Below the pieces are notes generated by a model. The model saw only the letters and a program-made list of their open reading frames with translations, ran no database searches and was not told the DNA's origin. Positions 1 through 8,076 of a stretch of 64,000 bases of DNA are shown here, piece by piece. The stretch spans positions 1-64,000 of the forward strand of contig JAFSLL010000196.1 of the NCBI GenBank assembly GCA_017448455.1. The letters run 5' to 3'. Made by a program: the position numbers and the translations under genes. Every line of letters starts with the position of its first letter. Within the stretch, counting starts at the first letter, position 1. The DNA is from Oscillospiraceae bacterium (GTDB taxonomy: Bacteria > Bacillota > Clostridia > Oscillospirales > Oscillospiraceae).

Positions 1-1002
1 CTGCAGCTGCCGGCAGGAAAGAAAACAAAGACCGGTTGGAGCACCAATGTCGACGCCCTGGAGAAGATCCGGGACAGACATCCCATTGTCGACAAGGTGC
101 TGGATTACCGTACACTCACCAAGCTGAAAAGCACCTACGCGGAAGGCCTGCTCAAGGTCATTGCCTCGGACGGCAGAATCCATACCAGCTTCCAGATGAC
201 GGTTACGGCGACAGGCCGACTCTCTTCCACCGAACCGAACCTGCAGAACATTCCGGTCCGCAAGGAGCTCGGTGCCCAGATCCGCACGATGTTCGCCGCC
301 CCCGCCGGCAGTGTTCTGGTAGACGCCGACTACAGCCAGATCGAACTGCGCCTGCTTGCGCATATTTCCGACGATCATGCCATGCAGGAGGCTTTTCTCT
401 CCGGAGAGGACTTCCACACGGTCACAGCGTCCAAAGTGTTCAACGTCCCTCTGGAGGAGGTTTCCCATACGCTCCGCAGCCGTGCCAAGGCGGTCAACTT
501 CGGGATCGTTTACGGCATTTCCGCCTTCTCTCTCGCACAGGATATCGGCGTCCGCCCTGCGGAGGCGAGGGCCTACATGGACGCTTATCTCGAACGTTAC
601 AGCGGTGTGCGGGAGTATATGCATGCCATCGTGGAACAGGCAAAGCGTGACGGCTGTGTCAGCACGCTCTGGAACCGCCGCCGCGACCTGCCGGAACTAA
701 AAAGCTCCAATTACAACATGCGCGCTTTCGGTGAGCGTGTTGCCCTGAACATGCCGATCCAGGGCACTGCTGCCGATATCATCAAGCTCGCCATGATCCA
801 CGTGCGGGACAGACTGCACCGGGAAGACCTGCGGGCCAGACTGGTTCTGCAGGTGCACGATGAGCTGATTGTCGAGTGCCCGGAGGCAGAGGCCGAGCAG
901 GTAAAGAGTCTCCTGAAGGAGGAGATGGAAAACGTGGTTCAGCTGTCTGTCCCGCTTACGGTGGAGGCCAAGGCAGGACGGACCTGGGCGGAGGCGCACT
1001 GA
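1..1002 (+). CDS. polA: DNA polymerase I, C-terminal part (5' end outside window)
   Basis: Family A DNA polymerase, which fills gaps during excision repair and Okazaki-fragment maturation. The reading frame is open from base 1, so the gene starts upstream; about 333 residues of the polymerase domain are present. Visible motifs are motif A (VDADYSQIELR), the O-helix motif B (RSRAKAVNFGIVYG) and motif C (LQVHDELIVE), which carry the metal-binding aspartates and the dNTP-contacting Arg/Lys/Tyr. The domain runs to a normal family C-terminus. The downstream rimI gene begins 4 bases after the stop, so these are probably co-transcribed. Nothing looks damaged. Confidence 0.97.
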   Translation: MQLPAGKKTKTGWSTNVDALEKIRDRHPIVDKVLDYRTLTKLKSTYAEGLLKVIASDGRIHTSFQMTVTATGRLSSTEPNLQNIPVRKELGAQIRTMFAAPAGSVLVDADYSQIELRLLAHISDDHAMQEAFLSGEDFHTVTASKVFNVPLEEVSHTLRSRAKAVNFGIVYGISAFSLAQDIGVRPAEARAYMDAYLERYSGVREYMHAIVEQAKRDGCVSTLWNRRRDLPELKSSNYNMRAFGERVALNMPIQGTAADIIKLAMIHVRDRLHREDLRARLVLQVHDELIVECPEAEAEQVKSLLKEEMENVVQLSVPLTVEAKAGRTWAEAH

Positions 1003-1005
1003 GCC

Positions 1006-1470
1006 ATGTGTCCGCGTATCATCCGTCTCACCGGGGAGCAGCCGGAAGGAATCCTGCGTGCCCTGTCCGAAATCGAGCGGGACTGCTTCTCTCATCCGCT
1101 GACGGCGGAACAGCTCTCCGCGCTTCTCTGCGATCCCGCGGTGCTTTTCCTCGCTGCGGAAGCGGAAGGGGAGCTTCACGGCTCCGTCTGGGTGCAGACG
1201 GTTCTGGATGAGGGCTATATCGGCAACGTTGCTGTCCGCTGCCGCGCGAGACGCCGCGGTGTCGCGGATGCGCTGCTCGCCCGCCTGGAAGAGACCGCCG
1301 CCGGGCAGGGGCTCAGCTTTCTGACGCTGGAGGTTCGCAGCGGCAACGACCCCGCCTTGCGCCTCTATGAAAAGCACGGCTATGCCCGTGTCGGGCTGCG
1401 CCCCGGCTATTATTCCGACCCGAAGGAGGATGCCGTTTTGATGACGAAATGGCTGACTGAAACGATATGA
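1006..1470 (+). CDS. rimI: Ribosomal protein bS18-type alanine N-acetyltransferase
   Basis: GNAT-fold acetyltransferase of about 154 residues, expected to acetylate the N-terminal alanine of ribosomal protein S18 using acetyl-CoA. The acetyl-CoA binding loop is seen as VRCRARRRGVADALL (about residues 77-91), and the family-typical EVRSGNDPALRLYEKHGY segment follows. Its position directly before tsaD is a very common arrangement in Firmicutes, and the 3' end overlaps tsaD by four bases (ATGA), indicating translational coupling. The substrate is inferred from family and context; a different N-acetyltransferase specificity cannot be excluded. Confidence 0.9.
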   Translation: MCPRIIRLTGEQPEGILRALSEIERDCFSHPLTAEQLSALLCDPAVLFLAAEAEGELHGSVWVQTVLDEGYIGNVAVRCRARRRGVADALLARLEETAAGQGLSFLTLEVRSGNDPALRLYEKHGYARVGLRPGYYSDPKEDAVLMTKWLTETI

Positions 1471-2486
1471 AGATCCTTGCCTTTGAATCAACCTGCGATG
1501 AGACCGCCGTTGCGGTCGTGGAGGACGGACGGAAGATCCTCAGCGATCAGATCTTTTCCCAGGCCAAGCTCCACGCGGTATACGGCGGTGTTGTGCCGGA
1601 GATTGCCTCCCGCAGCCATGTGGAGTCCATCTCTCTCCTGACGGAGCGCGCGCTGGAATCCGCCGGCATTGCCCGTTCGGAGATTGACGCCGTTGCCGTG
1701 TCCTATGCTCCCGGTCTGATCGGCGCGGTGCTGGTCGGTGTAAACTTCGCCAAAGCGGTTGCCGCGACGCTGAATGTTCCCCTGATTCCGGTGCATCACA
1801 TCCGGGGCCACATCGCGGCCAACTATCTCGCTTTCCCGGAGCTGGAGCCGCCCTTTGTATGCCTTGCCATCTCCGGCGGCAATACCCTGATCATTGACGT
1901 GCGGGATTATACCGATATGCACATTCTCGGCGCTACCCATGATGACGCGGCAGGGGAGTGCTTCGACAAGACCGCGCGCGTTCTCGGCCTGCCTTATCCC
2001 GGCGGAAAGCCGATCGATGAGCTCTCAAAGGGCGGCGACGACCGCAGGTATGCCTTCCCTGTCGGAAATGTGGCCGGCAAGCCTTACGACATGAGTTTCT
2101 CCGGGCTCAAGACCGCAGTCATCAACCTGGCCCATCACGCCGAACAGACCGGGGAGGAACTGGACCGCGCCTCTCTTGCGGCCTCCTTCACCCGTGCTGT
2201 GAGTGAAAGTCTGGTGCCGCGCACCATGCAGGCGGTCAGAGAATGCGGCTACGGCCAGCTCGCCGTTGCTGGCGGTGTCGCGGCCAACTCCCGCATCCGC
2301 GCGGACTTTCAGCGCGCGGCGGAGGAGCAGGGAATCCGCCTCTTCATCCCGCCGATGCGACTCTGCGGAGACAACGGCGCCATGATCGGTGCCCAGGCAT
2401 ATTATGAGTATCTTGCGGGCACGCGTGCAGGCGCGGACCTGAACGCCTATGCGAGCATGGACGTCTCACAGAATTATCCTGGCTGA
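1467..2486 (+). CDS. tsaD: tRNA N6-adenosine threonylcarbamoyltransferase
   Basis: TsaD/Kae1/Gcp family, 339 residues, full length for the family. It transfers the threonylcarbamoyl group to A37 of tRNAs that read ANN codons, acting with TsaB and TsaE. The N-terminal ASKHA signature is seen as AFESTCDETAVAVV, the metal-binding histidines in VHHIRGHIAANY (about residues 110-121), and further family blocks in CLAISGGNT and AGGVAANSRIR. It overlaps rimI by four bases and is followed 13 bases later by radC, fitting a housekeeping operon. Confidence 0.97.
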   Translation: MKILAFESTCDETAVAVVEDGRKILSDQIFSQAKLHAVYGGVVPEIASRSHVESISLLTERALESAGIARSEIDAVAVSYAPGLIGAVLVGVNFAKAVAATLNVPLIPVHHIRGHIAANYLAFPELEPPFVCLAISGGNTLIIDVRDYTDMHILGATHDDAAGECFDKTARVLGLPYPGGKPIDELSKGGDDRRYAFPVGNVAGKPYDMSFSGLKTAVINLAHHAEQTGEELDRASLAASFTRAVSESLVPRTMQAVRECGYGQLAVAGGVAANSRIRADFQRAAEEQGIRLFIPPMRLCGDNGAMIGAQAYYEYLAGTRAGADLNAYASMDVSQNYPG

Positions 2487-2499
2487 CGGAGGGAGTAGC

Positions 2500-3210
2500 A
2501 TGGCAGAAGCAGAGAAAGCGATGACAGAGGAAGAGCGCCTGAAAGCGGACCGGAAGGGTCACCGCGAACGGGTGAGGACTCACTATCTGCGGACAGGACT
2601 GGACAGCTTCGAGGACTATGAGGTCCTGGAACTGCTCCTGTTTTATGCCGTTCCCCGCAAGGATACCAAAGCCCTTGCCAAGGCCCTGCTTCGGCGCTTT
2701 GGCAGTCTCCATGCCGTTCTGGAGGCTTCTCTGAATGATCTGGAGGCCGCAGGGCTTTCCCCCAATGCCGCCATCCTGCTGAGCATGCTGCCCCAGCTGG
2801 AGCGGCGCAGACTCGCCTCCAGGGCAGAAGACCAGACATATATCCGCAGTACGGGCGATGCCGGACGCGTACTCTGCGCCTCGTTCCGGAACCGCTCGGA
2901 CGAGAGCATCCGTCTGCTGTGCCTGAACGCGGCGGGCAGACTTCTGAAAAACGTGGAGATCAGCAGCGGCGACGTCAACGCCGTCCACTTTTCCATGCGC
3001 AAGATCGCTGAAAACGCCATCAGCACCAAGGCAGTCTCTGTCATTCTCGCCCACAACCATCCCGGCGGGTCTCTGATGCCCTCCGCCGAAGACATCGACG
3101 CGACCAATTCTGCCAATGAGGCGCTGAAGACGGTCGGGGTTCATCTGCTCGATCATCTGATCATCGCCGGCAGCGATTACTGCTCTCTTCGCGAGGAGGG
3201 TTACCTGTAA
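2500..3210 (+). CDS. radC: RadC family JAB-domain protein (chromosomal copy)
   Basis: RadC (UPF0758/DUF2466) family, about 236 residues. An N-terminal helix-hairpin-helix-like part (about residues 30-95) is followed by a JAB/MPN+ metalloprotease-like domain. The metal-binding motif is visible as SVILAHNHPGGS with the downstream acidic residue in SAEDI. The ATG at 2500 is chosen because a GGAGGG ribosome binding site sits just upstream; a longer open frame begins inside tsaD. Despite the name, a direct role in DNA repair is not established. A second, shorter RadC-type protein is encoded in the prophage at 15478-15912. Confidence 0.92.
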   Translation: MAEAEKAMTEEERLKADRKGHRERVRTHYLRTGLDSFEDYEVLELLLFYAVPRKDTKALAKALLRRFGSLHAVLEASLNDLEAAGLSPNAAILLSMLPQLERRRLASRAEDQTYIRSTGDAGRVLCASFRNRSDESIRLLCLNAAGRLLKNVEISSGDVNAVHFSMRKIAENAISTKAVSVILAHNHPGGSLMPSAEDIDATNSANEALKTVGVHLLDHLIIAGSDYCSLREEGYL

Positions 3211-3436
3211 CCGGAATGTTATGGAAACCACTCCGCGATACCAATTTGTAAATTCTTGAAAAATTTGAACGAATCATTTCGGTTCAAAATGACAGAATTT
3301 GCCGCAGCCATGCGGGTTTTGCCTGTCGAAAACCCTGTTCAAAATGTTGATAACTTTTTCTAATGGATGATGAAAACGGTAAATTATGTCACCTCAGCCG
3401 GAGCGGCAGGACACCGAAAACAGTACAAGAAAGCTA

Positions 3437-3465
3437 TTGACGAAACCGGTGACATGTGGTAATAT
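3437..3465 (+). promoter_or_regulatory. Promoter for the tRNA-Thr/tRNA-Leu unit
   Basis: TTGACG at 3437 and TAATAT at 3460 are separated by 17 bases. The -10 box ends 20 bases before the tRNA-Thr gene, good spacing for a stable-RNA promoter. The rest of the 3211-3436 interval is AT-rich with no gene seen. Confidence 0.75.
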
Positions 3466-3485
3466 GTCAAGGCTTTAAGCAGAAT

Positions 3486-3561
3486 GCTGGATTAGCTCAG
3501 CCGGTAGAGCGCCTGATTCGTAATCATGAGGTCGGGGGTTCGAATCCCCCATCCAGCTCCA
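3486..3561 (+). tRNA. tRNA-Thr (anticodon CGT)
   Basis: A cloverleaf can be folded by eye: acceptor GCTGGAT/ATCCAGC, D-arm GCTC/GAGC, anticodon loop TTCGTAA giving CGT, T-arm GGGGG/CCCCC with loop TTCGAAT, discriminator T and an encoded CCA (3559-3561). One oddity is a C-U mismatch at the second pair of the anticodon stem (CCTGA/TCATG). It decodes ACG. Confidence 0.93.
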
Positions 3562-3609
3562 ATCGCCGCAGGCTATGGTCTTGCGGCGATTTCCAAAAAA
3601 GGAATAATC

Positions 3610-3695
3610 GCCGGTGTGATGGAATGGTAGACGTGACGGACTCAAAATCCGTTGGTGGCAACACCGTGTGGGTTCGAGTCCCACCACCGGCACCA
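3610..3695 (+). tRNA. tRNA-Leu (anticodon CAA)
   Basis: Class II tRNA with a long variable arm. Acceptor GCCGGTG/CACCGGC, anticodon stem ACGGA/TCCGT with loop CTCAAAA giving CAA, T-arm TGGG(T)TTCGAG(T)CCCA and an encoded CCA at 3693-3695. It decodes TTG. The phage integrase lies just beyond its 3' end, so this gene is the likely attachment target; the tRNA itself is intact. Confidence 0.96.
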
Positions 3696-3713
3696 AAAAC
3701 AGTCAAAAATGAG

Positions 3714-3740
3714 AAAAGCCAGAGGTCATCTGGCTTTTTT
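3714..3740 (+). terminator. Rho-independent terminator after the tRNA genes
   Basis: AAAAGCCAGA and TCTGGCTTTT pair around a GGTCA loop, followed by a T-run ending at 3740. It ends the tRNA transcript. Confidence 0.85.
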
Positions 3741-3837
3741 CATTGATTGAGATGAGCAAAATGCACAAAAACAGAGTCATAAATTTGTGCAATATTACAT
3801 GCTTGTGACCTGAGTTTCACAAACGTGAAAATCATTT

Positions 3838-3859
3838 TGCCGATAAAATGCCGATGAAA
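3838..3859. repeat. Tandem 11-bp repeats beside the integrase gene
   Basis: TGCCGATAAAA (3838-3848) is followed directly by TGCCGATGAAA (3849-3859), with a related TGCCGGAAAAC at 3873-3883. Short tandem repeats next to a tyrosine integrase gene are often arm-type integrase binding sites, which is the inference here. Confidence 0.4.
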
Positions 3860-3870
3860 TAAATAGAGAA

Positions 3871-3928
3871 AATGCCGGAAAACAGTGGGCTGTATAGGAT
3901 TACAACGCTTATTTTCCGGCATTTTTTT
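3871..3928. terminator. Bidirectional terminator downstream of the integrase gene
   Basis: A perfect 12-bp inverted repeat, AATGCCGGAAAA (3871-3882) and TTTTCCGGCATT (3912-3923), encloses a 29-base loop. A T-run follows on the plus strand and a shorter one on the minus strand. It would end the leftward integrase transcript. Confidence 0.7.
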
Positions 3929-3944
3929 GCCAAAATCTGTTTGA

Positions 3945-4973
3945 TTAAAAACTGTCCTTATTTTCTGAGAAGTATCGAGTGAACACATCTTTGGATTCGT
4001 TTATCCCAATATTAGTGAGCTTAATATAGACTTTTTGCAGAACTTCGGTATTTTTCCAGCCTCCCCAGGCCTGAATCTGTTTTTCGGGAATTTTCAGATA
4101 ATAACAGAGGCTGGCAAAGGATCTCCGAAGATCGTGGAACGTGCACTCGGTGACTCCCGCTTGATTACAAACCCGTTTTGTGTCATCCAGCAGAACATTG
4201 GATGTCTGAATTACGACTGGCCCGTTTTTATTCTCAACGGCAGCCAAAGCATCATGGAGCTGCGGGATCATGATCGGAACAGACCTGGTGGAGGTGCGGT
4301 TCTTGTTTTGCTTTTTTAGTACATCCCCATCTTCACCCCGTACGATTGCCCCCTTGACCGTAATATAGTTCCTTTTCAAGTCGACATTTTTCCAGTCCAA
4401 TGCCCTTGCTTCAGAGAGTCTCAGCCCGTGCAGCCCCAATAAAAGCGCGATCTCATAATTTTTGCCTTTCAAACAGGCGCAGAATTTCGTGATTTCATCC
4501 GGCTGCAGGAAATTTACAACGGCTTCTTCCGGAGGTGCCAGTCTGACGCTCGGAATGGGGTAATGGATCATTTTCAGGGAAGAGGATACCAATGCCCAGG
4601 CATTGCGGACGGTCTTGGCGCTTTTGAGACGAAGCTCTTCGTCTATCATTTCCTGCCAGTCTATGTCTTTGAGTTTGAGATCCCGGTAGTCTGGAAAACG
4701 GGTTTTCTGGTAGCTTTTATACTGCCTGAGCGTGGAAGGGGAAAGGGTGGCCTCATATTTCAAAATATACTGTAGCATTGCCTGGGCAAGTGTCGTGTCA
4801 TTGGGAAGCTTCTGATGCTCACACGTACCCGCTTTATAGTCAGCTTTTATTTTCTCAGCCTTTCGGATACATTCTGTCCTGGTTGGTGACGTGATAGAGA
4901 CCTCCTGACCATTTAGGCGCATTCGGATATTCCAGCTGCCGGAAGGGAGCTGCATAGGATTCGGTACTTTCAT
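3945..4973 (-). CDS. Phage tyrosine integrase
   Basis: Tyrosine recombinase of about 342 residues that would catalyse prophage integration and excision. The order is a short N-terminal arm-binding-like region, a SAM-like core-binding domain (about residues 65-150) and the catalytic domain. Catalytic residues seen are Arg in HGLRLSEARALDW, the HxxR pair in TFHDLRRS (about H280 and R283) and the nucleophilic Tyr in LQKVYIKLT (about Y316). The ATG at 4973 follows a GGAGG site by 5 bases; a longer frame upstream lacks such a site. It is transcribed leftward towards the tRNA-Leu gene, the classic position next to attL. Confidence 0.93.
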   Translation of the reverse strand: MKVPNPMQLPSGSWNIRMRLNGQEVSITSPTRTECIRKAEKIKADYKAGTCEHQKLPNDTTLAQAMLQYILKYEATLSPSTLRQYKSYQKTRFPDYRDLKLKDIDWQEMIDEELRLKSAKTVRNAWALVSSSLKMIHYPIPSVRLAPPEEAVVNFLQPDEITKFCACLKGKNYEIALLLGLHGLRLSEARALDWKNVDLKRNYITVKGAIVRGEDGDVLKKQNKNRTSTRSVPIMIPQLHDALAAVENKNGPVVIQTSNVLLDDTKRVCNQAGVTECTFHDLRRSFASLCYYLKIPEKQIQAWGGWKNTEVLQKVYIKLTNIGINESKDVFTRYFSENKDSF

Positions 4974-5110
4974 TGAACCTCCAGTCTTAAAATTCTTTAC
5001 CCGTTTGCAGCAGCCTGCAGTTTTCTCGGGATTATAAAGTACAAGGCATCGGGAGGCGCTTCTCCAGACGCTAGTGCTGCCGGGCGGCAGGAAATGGCAG
5101 CTATGCGCAG

Positions 5111-5524
5111 TCAATAACCCGGGCGGTCGTAGTTCATGTTGCCATTCTTATAATAGTACATGGCCTTGTAGGCGTACTCTTCGGTGATATTCAGATATTC
5201 CGCGACCTGCCAGGTTTCCGTGCAGCCGGAACGAAGGGCTTCACGGATTTTTTCTTTTGTAATGATGCGCTTTATAAAAGCCCGGTCGGCCTGCTTCTCA
5301 CAGCGGCGTTTGTAAAATGGCGGATCGGTGCGCCGGTAAAAGGCTCTCTTCGCGATATGGCCCAGCTCGTGGCCGGCGCAGCAGCGTTCCCTGGGCGGGT
5401 CCTCGATGAGAGTGTAGTCGAGACCCACATAACCGCCGGGAAGCGCAATGGATTCATTCTCCGGCAGAATCCCGGTGAAGATGGAGGCACCGAGTTCATC
5501 TGCCCACTCATAGATTTCAACCAA
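5111..5524 (-). CDS. ImmA/IrrE-family metallopeptidase
   Basis: About 137 residues with the zinc-protease signature GHELGHIAKRAF (about residues 50-61) and a following Glu-containing helix (RRCEKQADRAF). ImmA-type proteases cleave the phage or ICE repressor during induction, as established for ICEBs1. The gene directly follows the repressor gene, with the two coding regions separated by only two bases, and both run leftward, so they are probably one operon. The substrate being the neighbouring repressor is inferred from this pairing. A C-terminal HTH-like stretch (TETWQVAEYLNITEEYAYKAM) may help recruit it to DNA. Confidence 0.88.
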   Translation of the reverse strand: MVEIYEWADELGASIFTGILPENESIALPGGYVGLDYTLIEDPPRERCCAGHELGHIAKRAFYRRTDPPFYKRRCEKQADRAFIKRIITKEKIREALRSGCTETWQVAEYLNITEEYAYKAMYYYKNGNMNYDRPGY

Positions 5525-5526
5525 CC

Positions 5527-5865
5527 TTATCCCTTCTTTTTCTTCTCTTTTTCACGCATGACGACAAATTCAGCAAAACGCTTTACTTCGTCGAACATTT
5601 CATCCGTGATCTCCACATCTGCCCCGCGGAACAGGGCAAAGCGGAGATCGTCATCAACCGTTCTTACGGAGTCCTCATCCTCCAGAAGGTAGCTCTCGGT
5701 AACACCGAAGTATGCGGCAATTTTCTTCAGAGTAGTGCCTCTGGGTGTGGCACCATACTTCTTCCAGCGCGATGCCAGCGAACGCGCGAACCCAATCTCT
5801 TCTACTGCTTTGGTCACGGAAACCCCTTTCATCTTGCAGAGCTCTGCGAATTTGTCATAAAACAC
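5527..5865 (-). CDS. XRE-family phage repressor
   Basis: About 112 residues. A helix-turn-helix domain fills the N-terminal half (KGVSVTKAVEEIGFARSLASRWKK split over two helices, then TLKKIAAYFGVTESYLL), followed by a short acidic and then basic tail (EKEKKKKG). It should repress the rightward early genes and maintain lysogeny. The GTG at 5865 is preferred because GGGGAGGT lies 6 bases upstream; the in-frame ATG further up has no ribosome binding site and would run into the operator region. It is coupled to the ImmA gene downstream, suggesting protease-controlled induction rather than RecA self-cleavage. Confidence 0.85.
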   Translation of the reverse strand: MFYDKFAELCKMKGVSVTKAVEEIGFARSLASRWKKYGATPRGTTLKKIAAYFGVTESYLLEDEDSVRTVDDDLRFALFRGADVEITDEMFDEVKRFAEFVVMREKEKKKKG

Positions 5866-6257
5866 AAAAATACCTCCCCGTATTTGTTCAAGGTGCCAAA
5901 AGTTCACTTAAATGATCAAAACGGCCTTGACTATGCACAAGGGTGAATATATAATTAAAGCACGCTGATTTAAGTGAGCATTCACGTTTGCTTGATGAAG
6001 CGTTTTTACTATAGCATGAAAAATCACAAAAGTCAACAAATTATCACAAAAAGTTTTCTTTTGTGTCTTTCTGAGGGGAGGTGGTGGAAAACGCCTGGGT
6101 GCTGAGAAAGAAAGATAAAATGCTTTGGCTTGGGGGAGGTGCACAAAAGTGATCAATTGAACTCTCTGGAGGATACTCTGATTATATCAGAAACCGAGTC
6201 CCAAAAATTGGACTAGGTACATGAAGAAATCTTAAGATTGCAAGGGAGGGATGAGAA
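5866..6257. promoter_or_regulatory. Lysogeny control region between divergent repressor and early genes
   Basis: About 390 bases without a gene. The motif ATTTAAGTGA(A/G)C occurs at 5901-5913 (reverse) and 5968-5979 (forward); the second copy continues into a GTGAGC/TTCAC dyad. A related AAAAGTGATCAA lies near 6144. These are candidate operators for the repressor encoded leftward. A rightward -10-like TTATAT is visible near 6181-6186, but its -35 is poor, so exact promoters are not assigned. Confidence 0.5.
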
Positions 6258-6518
6258 ATGCCGAGAACAAAACTGGGTGAGCCGAAGTACCCGCCTGTGG
6301 ACTGGCTGAAGGCGGCGATTCTGGAGCGGAAGGATTCTCTGGAACTGACCTGGGGTGATCTGGCGGATGTGGCCGGAATCACCAATGACAGCATGAGGAG
6401 GCTGGCTTCCTTGAAACCGCCGGAGGAGTGGCCGCCGGATGTGAGACGGGCGGTGCTGCGCAGGCTGGGGATCCATGCCAAGCTGGTCATTGTGGACGAG
6501 CACGCGCTGAAACTGTGA
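6258..6518 (+). CDS. Small HTH protein, Cro-like candidate
   Basis: 86 residues and the first rightward gene after the control region. The segment ELTWGDLADVAGITNDSMRRLAS looks like a helix-turn-helix, and the rest is Pro/Arg rich. A GGGAGGG site precedes the ATG. By position it could be a Cro or early activator protein; this is context only. No closer family is recognised. Confidence 0.55.
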   Translation: MPRTKLGEPKYPPVDWLKAAILERKDSLELTWGDLADVAGITNDSMRRLASLKPPEEWPPDVRRAVLRRLGIHAKLVIVDEHALKL

Positions 6519-6534
6519 AGGGCAGGAGGACGGA

Positions 6535-6852
6535 ATGAACAAGTATATCAATGTGATGATCATGGACGGAAACCGCACGGTCAACTGGGACTTCCTGACG
6601 GGCAAAAGTGTCCGGAACATTCTGGAGATGTGGAATTTTGCCTGGGTGCCGGGGACGGTCCGGGTGAACGGAAGCCCGGTTCCGGAGAAGGAGCTGGATA
6701 CTGGGCTGAAGGAGTTCCCCGCTGCGTTTGATCACCCGAAGCGGATGATGGTGACCATGCGGAGGCCGAAGATCGCGGCAGCAGCGGAGGAGAAAGGGAG
6801 AGAAAATGATGGGAAACGATATGGATCTGAGCCCGCTGTGGGAATTGGATGA
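6535..6852 (+). CDS. Hypothetical early phage protein
   Basis: 105 residues, not recognised. The N-terminal 80 residues look globular with alternating hydrophobic strands (YINVMIMDGNRTVNWDF), and the C-terminus becomes Ala/Glu/Lys rich. It starts 16 bases after the preceding gene and its last 47 bases overlap the next gene, as is common in compact phage early operons. The overlap means the C-terminal residues are encoded together with the start of the zinc-ribbon protein. Confidence 0.55.
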   Translation: MNKYINVMIMDGNRTVNWDFLTGKSVRNILEMWNFAWVPGTVRVNGSPVPEKELDTGLKEFPAAFDHPKRMMVTMRRPKIAAAAEEKGRENDGKRYGSEPAVGIG

Positions 6853-7099
6853 GCTGACCAGTATCTACTGCGGGAAAACGCCGGAGATCGATGTCCGGTT
6901 TTACAGGGCGTTTTTCAAGACCTGCCCGGTCTGCGGAAGAAGCTTCTATGTATCCCTGCCGGAGGCCTGGGTATATAAGAGACGTCGGCCGAGGGGAGAG
7001 ACGGGAGGCAAACTGTATTTTCATACCTACAGCTGTATGCGGAAATATGACGCGGAGCTGGAGGAGCGGCGCCGGGAAAGAATGGCAAGATCGGCATGA
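6806..7099 (+). CDS. Small phage protein with zinc-ribbon-like cysteines
   Basis: 97 residues. A CPVCGRSF motif (about residues 39-46) and a later HTYSCMRKYD segment could form a partial zinc-binding site, suggesting nucleic-acid contact. The tail is strongly charged (ELEERRRERMAR). The stop overlaps the next start as ATGA, so the genes are translationally coupled. The function is unknown. Confidence 0.6.
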   Translation: MMGNDMDLSPLWELDELTSIYCGKTPEIDVRFYRAFFKTCPVCGRSFYVSLPEAWVYKRRRPRGETGGKLYFHTYSCMRKYDAELEERRRERMARSA

Positions 7100-7440
7100 G
7101 GGAAGAGGAAATCAAACGCTACGCGTATTGGGGCGTGATGCCGGAGCAGCCGCTGCAAAGTCCTGAGCGGTGCCTCTGGTATGCGCTGCGGGAGCTGTAT
7201 CAGGGCTATCGGGCGGGAACGATGACGGCGGAACAGGGGATGGCGGCCGGAGACAGACTGAAGCGTCAGTACCGGCTGGATCGGGAGCGTCTGTTGTTTG
7301 CCGACAGGGTCCTGCGGCACAATGCCGGGATGTGGCAGGCGATCGAATACGCGGCGAGAATGTATAGGGAACGCAGGACAGTGGAAGCGGCGGACGCCTT
7401 TGTGGAGGCGGTATACGGGTGCAGAATGAAGGAGGGGTAG
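7096..7440 (+). CDS. Hypothetical phage protein (helical)
   Basis: 114 residues, predicted mostly helical with heptad-like spacing (GDRLKRQYRLDRERLLFADRV split over one helix). There is no recognised motif. It overlaps the upstream gene by four bases and lies three bases before the ATPase gene, so it belongs to the early operon. It may be a small DNA-metabolism accessory protein, but the sequence does not show that. Confidence 0.55.
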   Translation: MREEEIKRYAYWGVMPEQPLQSPERCLWYALRELYQGYRAGTMTAEQGMAAGDRLKRQYRLDRERLLFADRVLRHNAGMWQAIEYAARMYRERRTVEAADAFVEAVYGCRMKEG

Positions 7441-7443
7441 AAC

Positions 7444-8055
7444 ATGGGCGTACCGGTTCTGATCATGGGGGAGACCGGCAGCGGGAAGACCTACTCGCTG
7501 AAGACATTTGACCCAAAGGAAGTCGGGATCTTTTCCGTGGAGAAGGGCCGGCTGCCGTTTCGGGGAAATTACGGCATGGTGAAGCATGCCACGTATAAGG
7601 ACATTCAGAAGATTTTTGCAAATCCCAAATTGAAGCGCTATGTGATCGACGACAGCCAGTATCTTCTGGTGAATGAGCTGTTTGACCGGGCGAAGGATAC
7701 CGGGTACCAGAAGTACACGGATATGGCGCTGGCGTTTCGAAACCTGATTCATGATGTAAACCACAGACTGCCGGAGGATGTGATTGTCTACTTCCTGCAT
7801 CACACGGAGCAGGACGGCAATACGGGGAAGATCAAGGCCAAGACCGTCGGGAAGATGATCGACCAGTATCTGACCCTGGAGGGCTGTTTTGACGTCGTGC
7901 TGATGACGGCGGTGGAAGGGGCGGAGCATTCCTTCATTACCCAGTCCGATGGGTTCAGCACGTGCAAGAGCCCGGAAGGGATGTTCCCGTCGGTCAAGAT
8001 CCCCAACGATCTGAAGATGGTGGACAGCGCTATCCGGAAGTACTGGGAGCTGTGA
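7444..8055 (+). CDS. Phage AAA-type ATP-binding protein
   Basis: 203 residues. A Walker A motif (GETGSGKTYS, about residues 9-18) and a Walker B-like strand (KRYVIDDSQYLL, about residues 60-71) are clear. An HHTEQDGNTGKIKAKTVGK segment resembles the sensor region of RecA-core phage ATPases. Proteins of this kind sit beside Gp157 and ssDNA-binding proteins in Firmicutes siphoviruses and are thought to act in recombination or replication, some being described as Sak4-like annealing factors. That role is inferred from the neighbours. Confidence 0.8.
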   Translation: MGVPVLIMGETGSGKTYSLKTFDPKEVGIFSVEKGRLPFRGNYGMVKHATYKDIQKIFANPKLKRYVIDDSQYLLVNELFDRAKDTGYQKYTDMALAFRNLIHDVNHRLPEDVIVYFLHHTEQDGNTGKIKAKTVGKMIDQYLTLEGCFDVVLMTAVEGAEHSFITQSDGFSTCKSPEGMFPSVKIPNDLKMVDSAIRKYWEL

Positions 8056-8076
8056 GGAGGAAGGAGGATTTTGTTG

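Noticed and set aside
3456..3746. Open frames across the tRNA genes
   Set aside because: Both tRNAs fold well, and the frames contain typical tRNA-derived peptide such as AQPVERLIRNHEVGGSNPP.
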